DNA of 64,000 nucleotides from Erythrobacter litoralis (GCF_001719165.1 NZ_CP017057.1:1178001-1242000), one strand, 5' to 3'. Shown: positions 18,455 through 26,981, numbered from the stretch's first letter. Translations and numbers: made by a program. The notes: generated from the sequence alone by a model not told the origin.

Positions 18455-18543
18455 ATCGCGACGAGGGCGACTGCTGCCTTGCCTGCGAAGAGGCTGATCA
18501 GCAGCGCGAAGTCGATTGCACGGGTAACAGTCTCTTGCGCCAT
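18451..18543 (-). CDS. 30-residue membrane microprotein (candidate)
   Basis: A 30-codon frame starting MAQETVTRAIDF and ending in a hydrophobic helix (ALLISLFAGKAAVALVAI). A GGAGAG ribosome-binding site lies seven bases before the ATG. A second in-frame ATG five codons upstream has no such site. The gene is divergent from the GT2 gene across 155 bases and convergent with the 18110-18454 gene through a shared CTAA. The combination of a good ribosome-binding site, one helix and tight packing supports a real gene, but it is too short to be certain. Confidence 0.45.
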   Translation of the reverse strand: MAQETVTRAIDFALLISLFAGKAAVALVAI

Positions 18544-18698
18544 CTTGCAGCTCTCCATCGTTGCAGAGAGGGTCTGGCGGCTGAACCTTTCAGAAGAGAT
18601 TTCAGGATAGTCTTAACGCACCATTCACCCATCTCACGCGGCACCTGCGGCGATCAGCATTGAAGCGTAATACGATGACGAACCCGGAGGCGGCAGGA

Positions 18699-20084
18699 AT
18701 GACCGCTGCACTGCACAATCTGCCTGAACGCCGGGACTTCGGTCTCCGGCGAGGACGTCCCTATTGGGTCGGGCGGGCTCGGCGACGAAACGCCGTATAC
18801 GCAACGAGCCTGGTCTTCGCCTTGGTTTGGATGCTCTTTTCGCTTTGGCTTTCGCTTCCTTGGCTGGCCGATCTCAGCGAACTGACACATCCGACCCTCG
18901 CCATCACGGTCCTGACGTTCATCGCCTACATCCCTGGCTTCATGAATGCCTTTCTGCTCGCTTCGCTCGTGCTTCGCCCTTCGTCGCTGCGCGCCGATCC
19001 TCCGGTGTGGCCGGGCATCTCAATCCTGATTGCCGCTTACCAGGAAGAGGAGATGATCTCGCAGACCCTGCGCTCTCTTAGTGAACTGGACTATCAGGGA
19101 CCGCTGGAAGTGATCGTGATCGATGACGGGTCGCAAGACAACACCTTCGCCGTCGCCTCCTCTTGCCAGAGCCTGTGCGAGGCGCGGGACGACTTTTCCC
19201 TGATTCCTCTGAGATTGGCCAAGAACAGTGGAAAGGCGGCAGCTCTGAATTTCGGGCTAGCAAAGGCCTTTCACGATCTCGTCATCACTATTGATGCCGA
19301 TACTCGTCTGGAGCCGGGGGCGATCTCGGCGCTCGTTGCGCACCTTTATGCCGCACCGCCCCAGACCGCCGCCATTGCAGGAACCGTGCTGGTCGATAAC
19401 CCCAAGGCGACCCTCGTAACAGCAGCTCAGCAATGGGATTATTTCCACGGCATCGCGGCGGTTAAACGGATGCAGGGGATGTTCAATTCGACCCTGGTCG
19501 CCCAAGGTGCATTTTCGCTCTATCGAAAAGCGGCGCTGATCGAAGCCGGCGGTTGGCCTGATACCGTCGGCGAAGACATCGTCCTTACCTGGTCCTTCCT
19601 GCGACGGGGTTACCGGGTGCGGCATGCCGAAGATGCGATCGCCTGGACCCATGCGCCCGAGAGCTTTTCCGCGCTCGCCCGGCAGCGCAAGCGCTGGGCG
19701 CGAGGGATGATCGAGGCGCTCAATTTGCACAAGCGCCTTTTGATCATGCCGAGGCTCGGGACCATGTTTATTTATTGGAACCTGCTGTTCATCGCGATCG
19801 ACCTGGCTTTCACTTTCGCGTTCCTGCCGGGGATCGTGCTAGCCTTCCTTGGCATCTTCTGGCTTGCCGGGCCAATCACGTTGTTCGTGCTACCCCTCGC
19901 AGCGCTGTGGAATGTCATCATCTATCGCATCCAGACCCGCATGATGAAGCGAGAAGGTATCGCGATGGAGAAGAGCGCTTTGGGCTTTGTCCTTTTTGCA
20001 TTCTTTTATCCTGTCGTGATGCAACCGGTTTCTGTTTGGGGTTACATCTCGGAATTTTTCGGAAGGACCAAGCAATGGGGTTGA
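18699..20084 (+). CDS. Processive GT2 glycosyltransferase (PgaC/NfrB-like)
   Basis: An inner-membrane family 2 glycosyltransferase of about 461 residues. Two N-terminal helices are followed by a cytoplasmic catalytic domain with DDGS (nucleotide binding), the IDADTR DxD-type motif, a GED motif and RQRKRW (the Q/RxxRW motif of processive enzymes), then two or three C-terminal helices. This layout matches poly-GlcNAc synthase PgaC/IcaA and related polymerases such as NfrB. A GGAGG site eight bases before the ATG at 18699 favours that start over the upstream TTG at 18660 or ATG at 18675. The next gene overlaps its end and encodes a beta-barrel protein, suggesting synthesis plus export of a polysaccharide. 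Confidence 0.9.
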   Translation: MTAALHNLPERRDFGLRRGRPYWVGRARRRNAVYATSLVFALVWMLFSLWLSLPWLADLSELTHPTLAITVLTFIAYIPGFMNAFLLASLVLRPSSLRADPPVWPGISILIAAYQEEEMISQTLRSLSELDYQGPLEVIVIDDGSQDNTFAVASSCQSLCEARDDFSLIPLRLAKNSGKAAALNFGLAKAFHDLVITIDADTRLEPGAISALVAHLYAAPPQTAAIAGTVLVDNPKATLVTAAQQWDYFHGIAAVKRMQGMFNSTLVAQGAFSLYRKAALIEAGGWPDTVGEDIVLTWSFLRRGYRVRHAEDAIAWTHAPESFSALARQRKRWARGMIEALNLHKRLLIMPRLGTMFIYWNLLFIAIDLAFTFAFLPGIVLAFLGIFWLAGPITLFVLPLAALWNVIIYRIQTRMMKREGIAMEKSALGFVLFAFFYPVVMQPVSVWGYISEFFGRTKQWG

Positions 20085-21004
20085 ACCGCCTGAAGTGCAT
20101 GCTGCTGGTAAGCGGAGCAATGGCGGTCGGCGTGCCAGGCCAAGCGCAAGACGTGAACGGCCCCGGACCGGCTATCGGCACAGAGATATTCGTCTCCGAC
20201 GATAGCGACGAAAATACGATCGTGCGCACTGCGGTTGATCTGGACTTGCGGAATGACGGCGATGCTAAGCGTCTAGGCATCAGAATAGAGAACGCTTGGT
20301 ATCAGCCGCTGGGGCAACCGACCGAACAACGTCAGCGTGTGTTCTTGCAAGTTGGCGACCGCTCGGACGGCTGGACCTGGTCAGCGCGGGTCGGCACTGA
20401 TGGTGACGATGTCATAGGGTCCGCGTCGGTTTATGACGACTCCCGCTTCCGCAAGGAGTTTTTCATCGAGCGCGACGTCATTGAAACCCCGCTCGGGCTC
20501 GAGCGCGAACTTTATACCACGTTCGGCGGTGCGGCAGTCGATCTGCCTGTGAATGATAGGAACATCTTCACCGTGCTTGCTGGATTGCAGGAGTTTTCCG
20601 GCGAAAATGAACGCGTTCATCTTCGCGCGAATTTCGTGCACGTCGTCAAGCCCGAACTCGGATTGAGTGTTCAGCTACGTGGCCGGTATTTTCACAGCAC
20701 CGCCCCGGGCGAGTTCGACTATTTCTCGCCCCGGGATTTTGGACAGGTCCTCCCCGTGGTGCAGTTACGCCGCTTCATCGGAGGCTGGCAGTTTCTCGCG
20801 GTAGGCGGGATCGGAGCGCAGCGTTTCACGGGTTCGGATTGGCAGCAGGCGAACTACGCGGAACTCAAGGTGGAGGGCCCTGCGCGAGGACCATGGCGTG
20901 CGGCGGCCGAGGTGATCTACACAGACACTCCTGGAAACAATGCCGTTCAAACCGATAACTACAACTACGTCCAGGGTCGGTTTTCGCTGAGCCGGCGCTT
21001 CTGA
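20075..21004 (+). CDS. Outer-membrane beta-barrel protein, putative polysaccharide exporter
   Basis: A 309-residue protein with a signal peptide ending near GQAQ (about residue 24). The mature part is a series of alternating hydrophobic strands with aromatic girdle residues, and it ends in Phe (SLSRRF), the usual outer-membrane insertion signal. The segment GEFDYFSPRDFGQVLPVVQLRR resembles the barrel domains of exopolysaccharide secretins such as PgaA, BcsC and NfrA, but there is no TPR domain. Its ATG overlaps the end of the glycosyltransferase gene by ten bases. The exporter role is inferred from that pairing. Confidence 0.75.
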   Translation: MGLNRLKCMLLVSGAMAVGVPGQAQDVNGPGPAIGTEIFVSDDSDENTIVRTAVDLDLRNDGDAKRLGIRIENAWYQPLGQPTEQRQRVFLQVGDRSDGWTWSARVGTDGDDVIGSASVYDDSRFRKEFFIERDVIETPLGLERELYTTFGGAAVDLPVNDRNIFTVLAGLQEFSGENERVHLRANFVHVVKPELGLSVQLRGRYFHSTAPGEFDYFSPRDFGQVLPVVQLRRFIGGWQFLAVGGIGAQRFTGSDWQQANYAELKVEGPARGPWRAAAEVIYTDTPGNNAVQTDNYNYVQGRFSLSRRF

Positions 21005-21161
21005 AGGTTCGTTCAGGACATTCACGGCAATCCTGATCGTCCACTGAGCACCCACGCCCGGTCAATCGCCATCGGTCGATTACCCGCTCCTTCCTGACGG
21101 CTCGCACCTCTCCGACTCCCTTCTTTCCGGCGGGGACCGATCCGCGCTAAGGGCCCGCGTC

Positions 21162-21659
21162 ATGCAGCTCGACATCGACATCGACGAATGGCCGGCGGGC
21201 GATTGGGAGGCACTAGCCGCGCGCGCGGCCGGGGCGGCGGGGAAGGTCGCCCGCGAACTCGCCAATGCGCGACTCGCGGTGAGCGTGCTGTTCACCTCCA
21301 ACGAGGAGGTGCATGAACTCAACCGCGAATGGCGAGGGCGCGACAAGCCGACCAATGTCCTCTCCTTCCCCATGTTGGAGCGCGCCGAACTGCTTGGCCT
21401 TGCGCCCGACGGCCCGCCGGTCCTCCTCGGCGACATCGCATTGGCGCTCGGCGTCTGCATGCGCGAAGCGGAGGCCAAGGGCGCGAGTCTAGAGGCCCAC
21501 GCAGCGCATCTGATCGTCCACGGACTGCTTCACCTTGCCGGACACGACCACGTCGATTCCGACGAACAGGCCGAGGCGATGGAGGCGCTGGAAATCGCAG
21601 CCCTTGCAAAAATGGGCATCGCGGACCCATATGGGGATCGCGAAACGCCAGGAGCGTAA
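21162..21659 (+). CDS. ybeY: Endoribonuclease YbeY
   Basis: A 165-residue metal-dependent RNase involved in 16S rRNA 3'-end maturation and ribosome quality control. The zinc motif HGLLHLAGHDH with following D-S-D-E is near residues 120-135, and the RGxDKPTNVLSFP motif is near 60-71. Normally it follows phoH directly; here a 3.4-kb insert separates them. corC follows after 20 bases. Confidence 0.97.
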   Translation: MQLDIDIDEWPAGDWEALAARAAGAAGKVARELANARLAVSVLFTSNEEVHELNREWRGRDKPTNVLSFPMLERAELLGLAPDGPPVLLGDIALALGVCMREAEAKGASLEAHAAHLIVHGLLHLAGHDHVDSDEQAEAMEALEIAALAKMGIADPYGDRETPGA

Positions 21660-21679
21660 AGGAGCCTAGAGCAAGGGCC

Positions 21680-22642
21680 ATGCCCGATTCCCCATCCCCC
21701 TCCGGAGAAGCGGAGAGTAGCGGCGGATTGTGGTCCAATTTGGGGCCCGCGATCCGGAAAGCATTGAGACTCGGCGAAGGCGACCGCAGCCTGCGCGCAC
21801 AGCTCGAAGAGGCGATCGACGAGCACGAGGACGAAAACGAGGACGAGGAACAGCACGAAAGCTCCGCGGGCGGCAATGGTGACCTCTCGCCGGTCGAGCG
21901 GCAGATGTTACGCAACCTCCTGCATTTCTCCGACAACGATGCCGACGACGTCGCCGTCCCGCGCGGCGAGATCGTCGCGGTCGAGGCGGGGATCGGCTGG
22001 GACGAGCTTGTCGCGACCTTCTCCGAACACGGCCACTCGCGCATGCCGGTCTATCGCGGCACGCTCGACGACGTGATCGGCATGATCCACATTAAGGACG
22101 TCTTCGGCTATCTTGCGAACGGGAAGAAGCCGCCGCGCGACTGGACGGTGCTGATGCGCCAGCCGCTCTACGTGCCGCAGGCGCGCGGCGCGCTCGACGT
22201 GCTTGCCGACATGCGCGCGCGCCGGGTCCATCTCGCCATCGTTCTCGACGAGTTCTCCGGCACGGACGGCATCATAACGATCGAGGACCTCGTCGAGGAA
22301 ATCGTCGGCGAAATCGAGGACGAACACGATGAGACGCCCGAGGCGCTGATCGTTCCGATCGGCGACGGCATGTGGGATTGCGACGCGCGCGCCGAGCTCG
22401 ACGATGTCGCCGAACATGTCGACCCGCGCCTTGCCGAGGTCGAGGAATCGGTCGACACGCTGGGCGGGCTCGCCTTCGTGCTGGGCGAGGCGGTTCCGCC
22501 GGTCGGCGCGGTGCTGGAACATTCGAGCGGATGGCGCATTGAGGTCACCGAAGGCGACGACACCCATGTGAAGCGCCTCCGGCTCCATGCGCCGCATACG
22601 CGCCCGACCGAGCCTCTGCCCCAGCCGGCCGGCGTGCAATAA
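21680..22642 (+). CDS. CorC/HlyC-family CBS-domain protein
   Basis: A 320-residue cytoplasmic protein. An acidic linker (about 50-65) is followed by a CBS pair (about 80-200; RMPVYRGTLDDVIGMIHIKDVF and VLDEFSGTDGIITIEDLVEEIVGEI) and a C-terminal CorC_HlyC domain (about 225-305). It lacks the transmembrane DUF21 domain, so it is the CorC type, linked to magnesium/cobalt homeostasis. It follows ybeY as expected. The usual next gene, lnt, is absent; a LysR regulator follows instead. Confidence 0.93.
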   Translation: MPDSPSPSGEAESSGGLWSNLGPAIRKALRLGEGDRSLRAQLEEAIDEHEDENEDEEQHESSAGGNGDLSPVERQMLRNLLHFSDNDADDVAVPRGEIVAVEAGIGWDELVATFSEHGHSRMPVYRGTLDDVIGMIHIKDVFGYLANGKKPPRDWTVLMRQPLYVPQARGALDVLADMRARRVHLAIVLDEFSGTDGIITIEDLVEEIVGEIEDEHDETPEALIVPIGDGMWDCDARAELDDVAEHVDPRLAEVEESVDTLGGLAFVLGEAVPPVGAVLEHSSGWRIEVTEGDDTHVKRLRLHAPHTRPTEPLPQPAGVQ

Positions 22643-22659
22643 TCGCACATTCCCACCAG

Positions 22660-22686
22660 AAAAATCGATTTCGCTTCGATTTTTTG
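22660..22686 (+). terminator. AT-rich hairpin with T-run after corC
   Basis: Arms AAAAATCGA and TCGATTTTT (22660-22668 and 22676-22684) with a seven-base loop and a T-run. It lies 18 bases after the corC stop and 50 bases before the LysR start. It fits an intrinsic terminator, though the stem is A/T-rich. It could also serve as a LysR-type binding site. Confidence 0.5.
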
Positions 22687-22735
22687 CATCCAATCCGCTC
22701 GACATGCGTATCTCCTCCCACCAAGGAGTTCGTCC

Positions 22736-23620
22736 ATGCCGTCACGCCGTCTGCCTCCCCTTCGTGCGCTCGAAGCGTTCATGCGCACTGTCCGTCTCGG
22801 TTCCGCCCGCGCCGCGGCCGAGGAGATCGGATTGAGCCCATCGGCGCTTTCCCGCCGGATCACCAATCTGGAAGAATTCGTCGGCAAGAAGCTGTTCACG
22901 CGCGCGCGCCAGTCGATGCAGCTAACCGATGAGGGGCAGGCCTTCTACGAAGCGGTGAACCCGCATCTCGAAGCACTCGCGCGGGCGGTCGAAAGCCAGT
23001 CGGACAATGTCTCGCTGCTGCGCTTGCGCCTCGGCGTCCTGCCGATGTTCGGCAGCCAGCGCCTGTTCCCGCGGCTCGGCGAACTGAGAAAGCGCCACCC
23101 GCTGCTTCATATCGATATCGACACCGCGCCGCACCTCGAAGACCGTGTGGGCGATACGCTCGATGCCGCGATCATCCTGTCGCGGGGGCCGGCGAGCGGG
23201 CTCCACGCCGTGCGGCTCGACCACAATCTCGTCCATGCGATCTGCTCCAGGGACGTGGCCGATGCGATTGGCGATGCGATCACGCCCGAAAGCCTCTCGC
23301 GCCAGACCTTCCTTATCCATAACGAATTGCCCGAAAGCTTCGTCGCGTGGAAGAAAGCGAACGACCTGGAAGACATGGATCCGGCCGCGATCGACCATTA
23401 CGATTCGGGCCAGCTCATGCTCGAGGCCGCGGCGCAGGGGTTGGGCATTGCGATTATGCACGACGACCACCTGCGGCGGGCGGCGGACAACCGGCTCACC
23501 AACTTGCCGGGCGCCGAGGTGCAGAGCCCTTATTCCTACTGGTTCGTGTGCAAGCCGACCGCGCTCGAAATGCGGCCGGTCCGACTGTTTCACGACTGGC
23601 TGGTGCGCGCGGGGCTCTAG
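22736..23620 (+). CDS. LysR-family regulator
   Basis: A 294-residue regulator. The helix-turn-helix is at about 5-60 (LRALEAFMRTVRLGSARAAAEEIGLSPSALSRRI), followed by a linker helix and a substrate-binding domain. The pattern resembles the GcvA branch that has an RxLPPLRALEAF start. An AAGGAG site precedes the ATG. It has no divergent partner in the usual place, so its target is unclear. It ends three bases before the convergent plsC stop. Confidence 0.94.
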   Translation: MPSRRLPPLRALEAFMRTVRLGSARAAAEEIGLSPSALSRRITNLEEFVGKKLFTRARQSMQLTDEGQAFYEAVNPHLEALARAVESQSDNVSLLRLRLGVLPMFGSQRLFPRLGELRKRHPLLHIDIDTAPHLEDRVGDTLDAAIILSRGPASGLHAVRLDHNLVHAICSRDVADAIGDAITPESLSRQTFLIHNELPESFVAWKKANDLEDMDPAAIDHYDSGQLMLEAAAQGLGIAIMHDDHLRRAADNRLTNLPGAEVQSPYSYWFVCKPTALEMRPVRLFHDWLVRAGL

Positions 23621-23623
23621 GCG

Positions 23624-24541
23624 CTATTGCAGCGTTTCGGGGGTCGCTTCGCGGCGGCCCTGGTAACGCACCGGCGGAACGTCGTGGGCGAAATCGCGCA
23701 GCGGCTTGCCGAGCGCCTCGCGCAGCGCCTCCTCGATCCGGCGGCGCGCTTCGACGCTTATCGCCTTGCGGCCGCGGAAGTCCTCCGGGCTGAACGGTTC
23801 GAGGAACTCGATCCGCAGCACAAAGCTGCCCTTGCGCGAGAGCACCCGCTTGGCGTTGTTGAGCCCGCCTTCCTCGCCGATCCAGCCGATCCATTCGGCG
23901 ACCGAACCGTAATCGAGCAGCACCGGCTGCACGAGCACGCCGGGCGGCGGCGGTTCGAGCACGCTCAGCATGCTCGTCTTGAACGGGAGCAGCGATTGCC
24001 CGTCTGTGGTCGTGCCTTCGGGGAAGACCGTGACCGACCAGTTGTCGGCGAGAGCTTCCTTGAGGGCATTGATCTGTTCGGCGACGCCCATGCGGTGTTC
24101 GCGCTTTACGAAGACGGTGCGGTTGAGCGAGGAGAGCCAGCCCACCAGCGGCGCCTGCGCGAGCTCAGCCTTGGCGACGAATGCCGTTCCGCAGGCACCG
24201 GCAAGCGCAAGGATGTCGATCCAGGAGACGTGGTTCGCGACATAGAAAACGTCGCGTTTCAGGTGGGTGCCGACCACCTCGACCCTCGCCCCCGACACGC
24301 GCGCCGCATAGCGCAGGAACAGCATCGGGAAAGGGGAGCCATAGGCGAACACGCGATAGGCGTAATGGAGCGGCACGAAGACCAGCATCAGCACGAGCAG
24401 CGCAATCGAGCGCAGCACGATCCGCACCCAGCCCATCGCCGTGATCGGCGTCGCCTCTCCGCGCGCGGCGGCCTGGCGCAATTCCCACTGCGCCGCATCG
24501 CCGGACGCACCGGCATAGGCCTCGAACGAACCGTCAGTCAT
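23624..24541 (-). CDS. plsC: 1-acyl-sn-glycerol-3-phosphate acyltransferase
   Basis: A 305-residue membrane acyltransferase that makes phosphatidic acid. A hydrophobic helix at about 40-62 is followed by the catalytic NHVSWID (His104, Asp109) and FPEGTTTDGQS near 174-184. A 40-residue N-terminal extension and a C-terminal tail are longer than the minimal PlsC. In many Alphaproteobacteria this gene sits between fur and miaB. Here it follows fur, but miaB is on the other side and opposite strand. Its ATG lies in a 13-base tandem repeat that also holds the fur stop. Confidence 0.93.
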   Translation of the reverse strand: MTDGSFEAYAGASGDAAQWELRQAAARGEATPITAMGWVRIVLRSIALLVLMLVFVPLHYAYRVFAYGSPFPMLFLRYAARVSGARVEVVGTHLKRDVFYVANHVSWIDILALAGACGTAFVAKAELAQAPLVGWLSSLNRTVFVKREHRMGVAEQINALKEALADNWSVTVFPEGTTTDGQSLLPFKTSMLSVLEPPPPGVLVQPVLLDYGSVAEWIGWIGEEGGLNNAKRVLSRKGSFVLRIEFLEPFSPEDFRGRKAISVEARRRIEEALREALGKPLRDFAHDVPPVRYQGRREATPETLQ

Positions 24542-24567
24542 GGCTGTCAGTCATCGCCGTCAGTCAT
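24531..24567. repeat. 13-base tandem repeat across fur stop and plsC start
   Basis: Three near-identical copies of a unit containing GTCAGTCAT start at 24533, 24546 and 24559. On the minus strand each copy reads ATGACTGA. The fur stop is in the first copy on that strand and the plsC ATG is in the last. The two upstream ATG copies are in other frames and stop quickly. Confidence 0.85.
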
Positions 24568-24982
24568 CGCGCGAGAGCCGAACGCCGTATAGCTCCATGC
24601 GGTGATCGACGAGGCGGTAGCCCAGTTTTTCGGCGATCTGGCGCTGGAGCGATTCGACTTCGGGATCGACGAATTCGACGACCTTGCCGGTCTCGACGTC
24701 GATCAGGTGATCGTGATGCGCCTCTGGCACGGGTTCGTAGCGCGAGCGGCCGTCGCCGAAATCGTGCCGGTCGAGAATGCCCGCTTCCTCAAACAGGCGC
24801 ACGGTGCGATAGACGGTCGCGATCGAGATCTTGGGATCGATCGCGCTGGCCCGGCTGTGGAGCAGTTCAACATCGGGATGGTCGTCGCTTTCCGAAAGCA
24901 CCCTGGCGATGACGCGGCGCTGTTCGGTGATGCGCAGGCCTTTTTCCGCGCACAATTGTTCAAGATCGATTTTCTGGTTCAA
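24560..24982 (-). CDS. fur: Ferric uptake regulator, Fur family
   Basis: A metal-responsive repressor of about 140 residues. The winged helix occupies residues 10-80 (RITEQRRVIARVLSESDDHPDVELLHSR... ISIATVYRTVRLFEEAGI), then the His-rich metal site (AHHDHLIDVETGKVVEF) and the dimerisation domain. The C-terminal CxxC zinc pairs are missing, as in many alphaproteobacterial Fur/Mur proteins. The preferred start is a TTG at 24980-24982 giving MNQKIDLEQLC, six bases after AGGGAG; a GTG at 24998-25000 would add six residues. Next to plsC and rimI, as in the common alphaproteobacterial block. Confidence 0.93.
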   Translation of the reverse strand: MNQKIDLEQLCAEKGLRITEQRRVIARVLSESDDHPDVELLHSRASAIDPKISIATVYRTVRLFEEAGILDRHDFGDGRSRYEPVPEAHHDHLIDVETGKVVEFVDPEVESLQRQIAEKLGYRLVDHRMELYGVRLSRDD

Positions 24983-25163
24983 GCGTATCTCCCTCGCCAC
25001 GGGGCAGGCCGCGCCTGCAAGAAGGCTCGCACCCGGACTTATCTGGGTAAGACCTTACCGGGACCGGGCAGAATGCTCAAGCAGGGCAGGTCCGAAAGCG
25101 GCGGAAGGACGGTGCGACCCGAAGGACGACCTCCCGCCCGCTTCGCGGTCCGTCAGCGGACGA

Positions 25164-25601
25164 TCAGGACGTTTTCTTGAGCCCGCGGCCCGAACCCGGC
25201 TTGCGCCCGAGGCCGATCTTCTTGGCCAGATCGCGGCGGGTTTCGGCGTAATTGGGCGCGACCATCGGGTAGTCGGAGGGGAGATTCCAGCGCTTGCGAT
25301 ATTCTTCCGGGGTCATGTTGTAATTGGTGCGCAGATAGCGCTTGAGCATCTTGAGCTTCTTGCCGTCCTCGAGACAGACGATGTAATCAGGCTTGACCGA
25401 AGCGCGGATCGAAACTGCTGGTTCGGGCGGTTCGGTTTGCGTTTCCTGTTCCTGTCCGAGCTGCGAAAGCGCGCCGAAGACACTCGTGATAAGTGCGGGG
25501 ACATCGCCCACCGCGACATCATTGTTGCTGACATGAGCGGCGACAATATCGCTCGTCAGCGTGATCAGTGTTTCCTTCATGTCGTTTTCCAGATCCTGCA
25601 T
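25164..25601 (-). CDS. MucR/Ros-family regulator
   Basis: A 145-residue zinc-finger regulator typical of Alphaproteobacteria. An N-terminal oligomerisation region (LITLTSDIVAAHVSNN) is followed by the Ros/MucR finger (IVCLEDGKKLKMLKRYLRTNYNMTPEEYRKRWNLPSDYPMVAPNYAETR), then a basic tail. In this copy the second Cys of the finger is replaced by Asp and one His by Asn, as occurs in several MucR proteins. The start at 25601 has GAGG five bases upstream; the open frame goes on another 20 codons. Such proteins are H-NS-like gene silencers that often control exopolysaccharide, which is relevant to the GT2 cluster upstream. Confidence 0.92.
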   Translation of the reverse strand: MQDLENDMKETLITLTSDIVAAHVSNNDVAVGDVPALITSVFGALSQLGQEQETQTEPPEPAVSIRASVKPDYIVCLEDGKKLKMLKRYLRTNYNMTPEEYRKRWNLPSDYPMVAPNYAETRRDLAKKIGLGRKPGSGRGLKKTS

Positions 25602-25729
25602 GAGTTCCTCATTGTTTATCGGGTTTTCCCCTTTGCCGGCGTCGTGCCGATTTTTGCGCAATGAAGCAGCTTTGCCCGCATTGCAAGCAGGCAGCGTTCT
25701 TATTGTGCGAATTACAGGGTCAGATAAAA

Positions 25730-26236
25730 TTAGATCGAACGGCCGAAAGTAATGGCGTCCACTCGGTTGCCATTGGCGAGCCGGTAATAGTTGGGGCGTT
25801 CGCCGATCGGCTCAAAGCCGACCTTGCGATAGAGATTGATCGCCGGATTGCCGCGCCGCATTTCGAGGAAAATGCGCGTTGCCCCGCGCGCCCGGGCGGC
25901 ATCGAACAGGCGGTCGATCAGCATCTGGCCGAGCCCACGCCGGCGGCACGCGGGGACGACGCCGATCAGCAGCAATTCCTCCTCGTCGACGGCATGGCGC
26001 GTGAGGACGAAGCCCGCTGGCGATCCGGCGTCGTCCTGCGCGCTCCATTCGCCGTGCCCGGTCCGGTCGCTCGATGCGATGATGTTGCCGCCCGCGTCGA
26101 GCACGAGCGCATGGGTGCTCGGCAAAACCAGCGCATCGGCGACCTGGCGCCGGTTCCACGCCTCGCCGAAAGCGGGGTCGAAGGCGGCCTCCATCACTTC
26201 CATGATCTGATCGACGAGCTGGTCGCGTGGGCTCAT
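25730..26236 (-). CDS. rimI: Ribosomal-protein-alanine N-acetyltransferase RimI
   Basis: A 168-residue GNAT acetyltransferase. The acetyl-CoA motif is VVPACRRRGLGQMLIDRL, and the C-terminal part has the RimI-like NPAINLYRKVGFEPIGERPNYY. It acetylates the N-terminus of ribosomal protein S18 in enterics. Its ATG overlaps the tsaB stop by four bases; this coupling to tsaB is the usual arrangement and supports the assignment over other GNAT proteins. Confidence 0.9.
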   Translation of the reverse strand: MSPRDQLVDQIMEVMEAAFDPAFGEAWNRRQVADALVLPSTHALVLDAGGNIIASSDRTGHGEWSAQDDAGSPAGFVLTRHAVDEEELLLIGVVPACRRRGLGQMLIDRLFDAARARGATRIFLEMRRGNPAINLYRKVGFEPIGERPNYYRLANGNRVDAITFGRSI

Positions 26237-26904
26237 CGCGGCGTGCCCGTGTCTGGGTTGGCGGGAGATTGCGGGGTGGCGTCGGGCGGGCGGCCGTAGA
26301 TCGCGCCGACGTCGTGCGTCAGCAGTTCCGGCGGCAGCGCCGGCAGGGCGCGCGCATCGGGCAGCAGGTCCAGCGCGCGGCTGGTGTCGCCTTTGCGCGC
26401 CGCGACGAATTCGCGCGCCTTGCTGCCCGCAACGAGCGGGTGGGCGGGCCATTCGCGCGCGGCATCGGGGGTGAGCGAAGCGAACGCGCCCTGCGGCAGG
26501 CCGTCGGCATCGAAATCGGCGAGGAACCATTCGCCATGCCCGCCGGTCATGCACACCGTCACCGGCTCGCCGGGATGCTCGCGGCGGGCCATTGCGGCGA
26601 CCAGGGCGAGGGTGGGGTAACCCAGCACTTCGGCGCCCCAGGCAAGGCCGAGCGCACGCGCCGCGGCGATGCCGATGCGGACCCCGGTGAAACTGCCCGG
26701 CCCACGCGAGACGCAGATCCGACCGGCTCGGCCGCTTTCGGGAAGCTGCGCGATCATCGGCACGAGACGTTCGGCATGGCCGCGTCCGAGCACGGCATGG
26801 TCGTGGGCGAGCAGCGCGCCGTCCTCGAAACCGCCTTTGAATAGGGCGATTGAGCAGGCCTCGCTCGCGGTCTCGATGGCAAGGATGCGTGACGGCCCGG
26901 ACAT
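26233..26904 (-). CDS. tsaB: tRNA t6A biosynthesis protein TsaB
   Basis: A 223-residue ASKHA-fold partner of TsaD in making N6-threonylcarbamoyl-adenosine at position 37 of tRNA. The N-terminal ILAIETASEACSIAL strand, HAERLVPMI, and SRGPGSFTGVRIGIAAARALGLA are signatures of TsaB (former YeaZ). The start at 26902-26904 gives MSGPSRILAIET. The frame is open further upstream but loses family likeness. It overlaps rimI. Confidence 0.96.
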   Translation of the reverse strand: MSGPSRILAIETASEACSIALFKGGFEDGALLAHDHAVLGRGHAERLVPMIAQLPESGRAGRICVSRGPGSFTGVRIGIAAARALGLAWGAEVLGYPTLALVAAMARREHPGEPVTVCMTGGHGEWFLADFDADGLPQGAFASLTPDAAREWPAHPLVAGSKAREFVAARKGDTSRALDLLPDARALPALPPELLTHDVGAIYGRPPDATPQSPANPDTGTPR

Positions 26905-26981
26905 GGGTGAGCCGATGCCCCAAGCCGCGCGCCTTCGCAAGATACTAGGCGCAAGATGCCAGAGCGCCCGGAAAAGGACGA

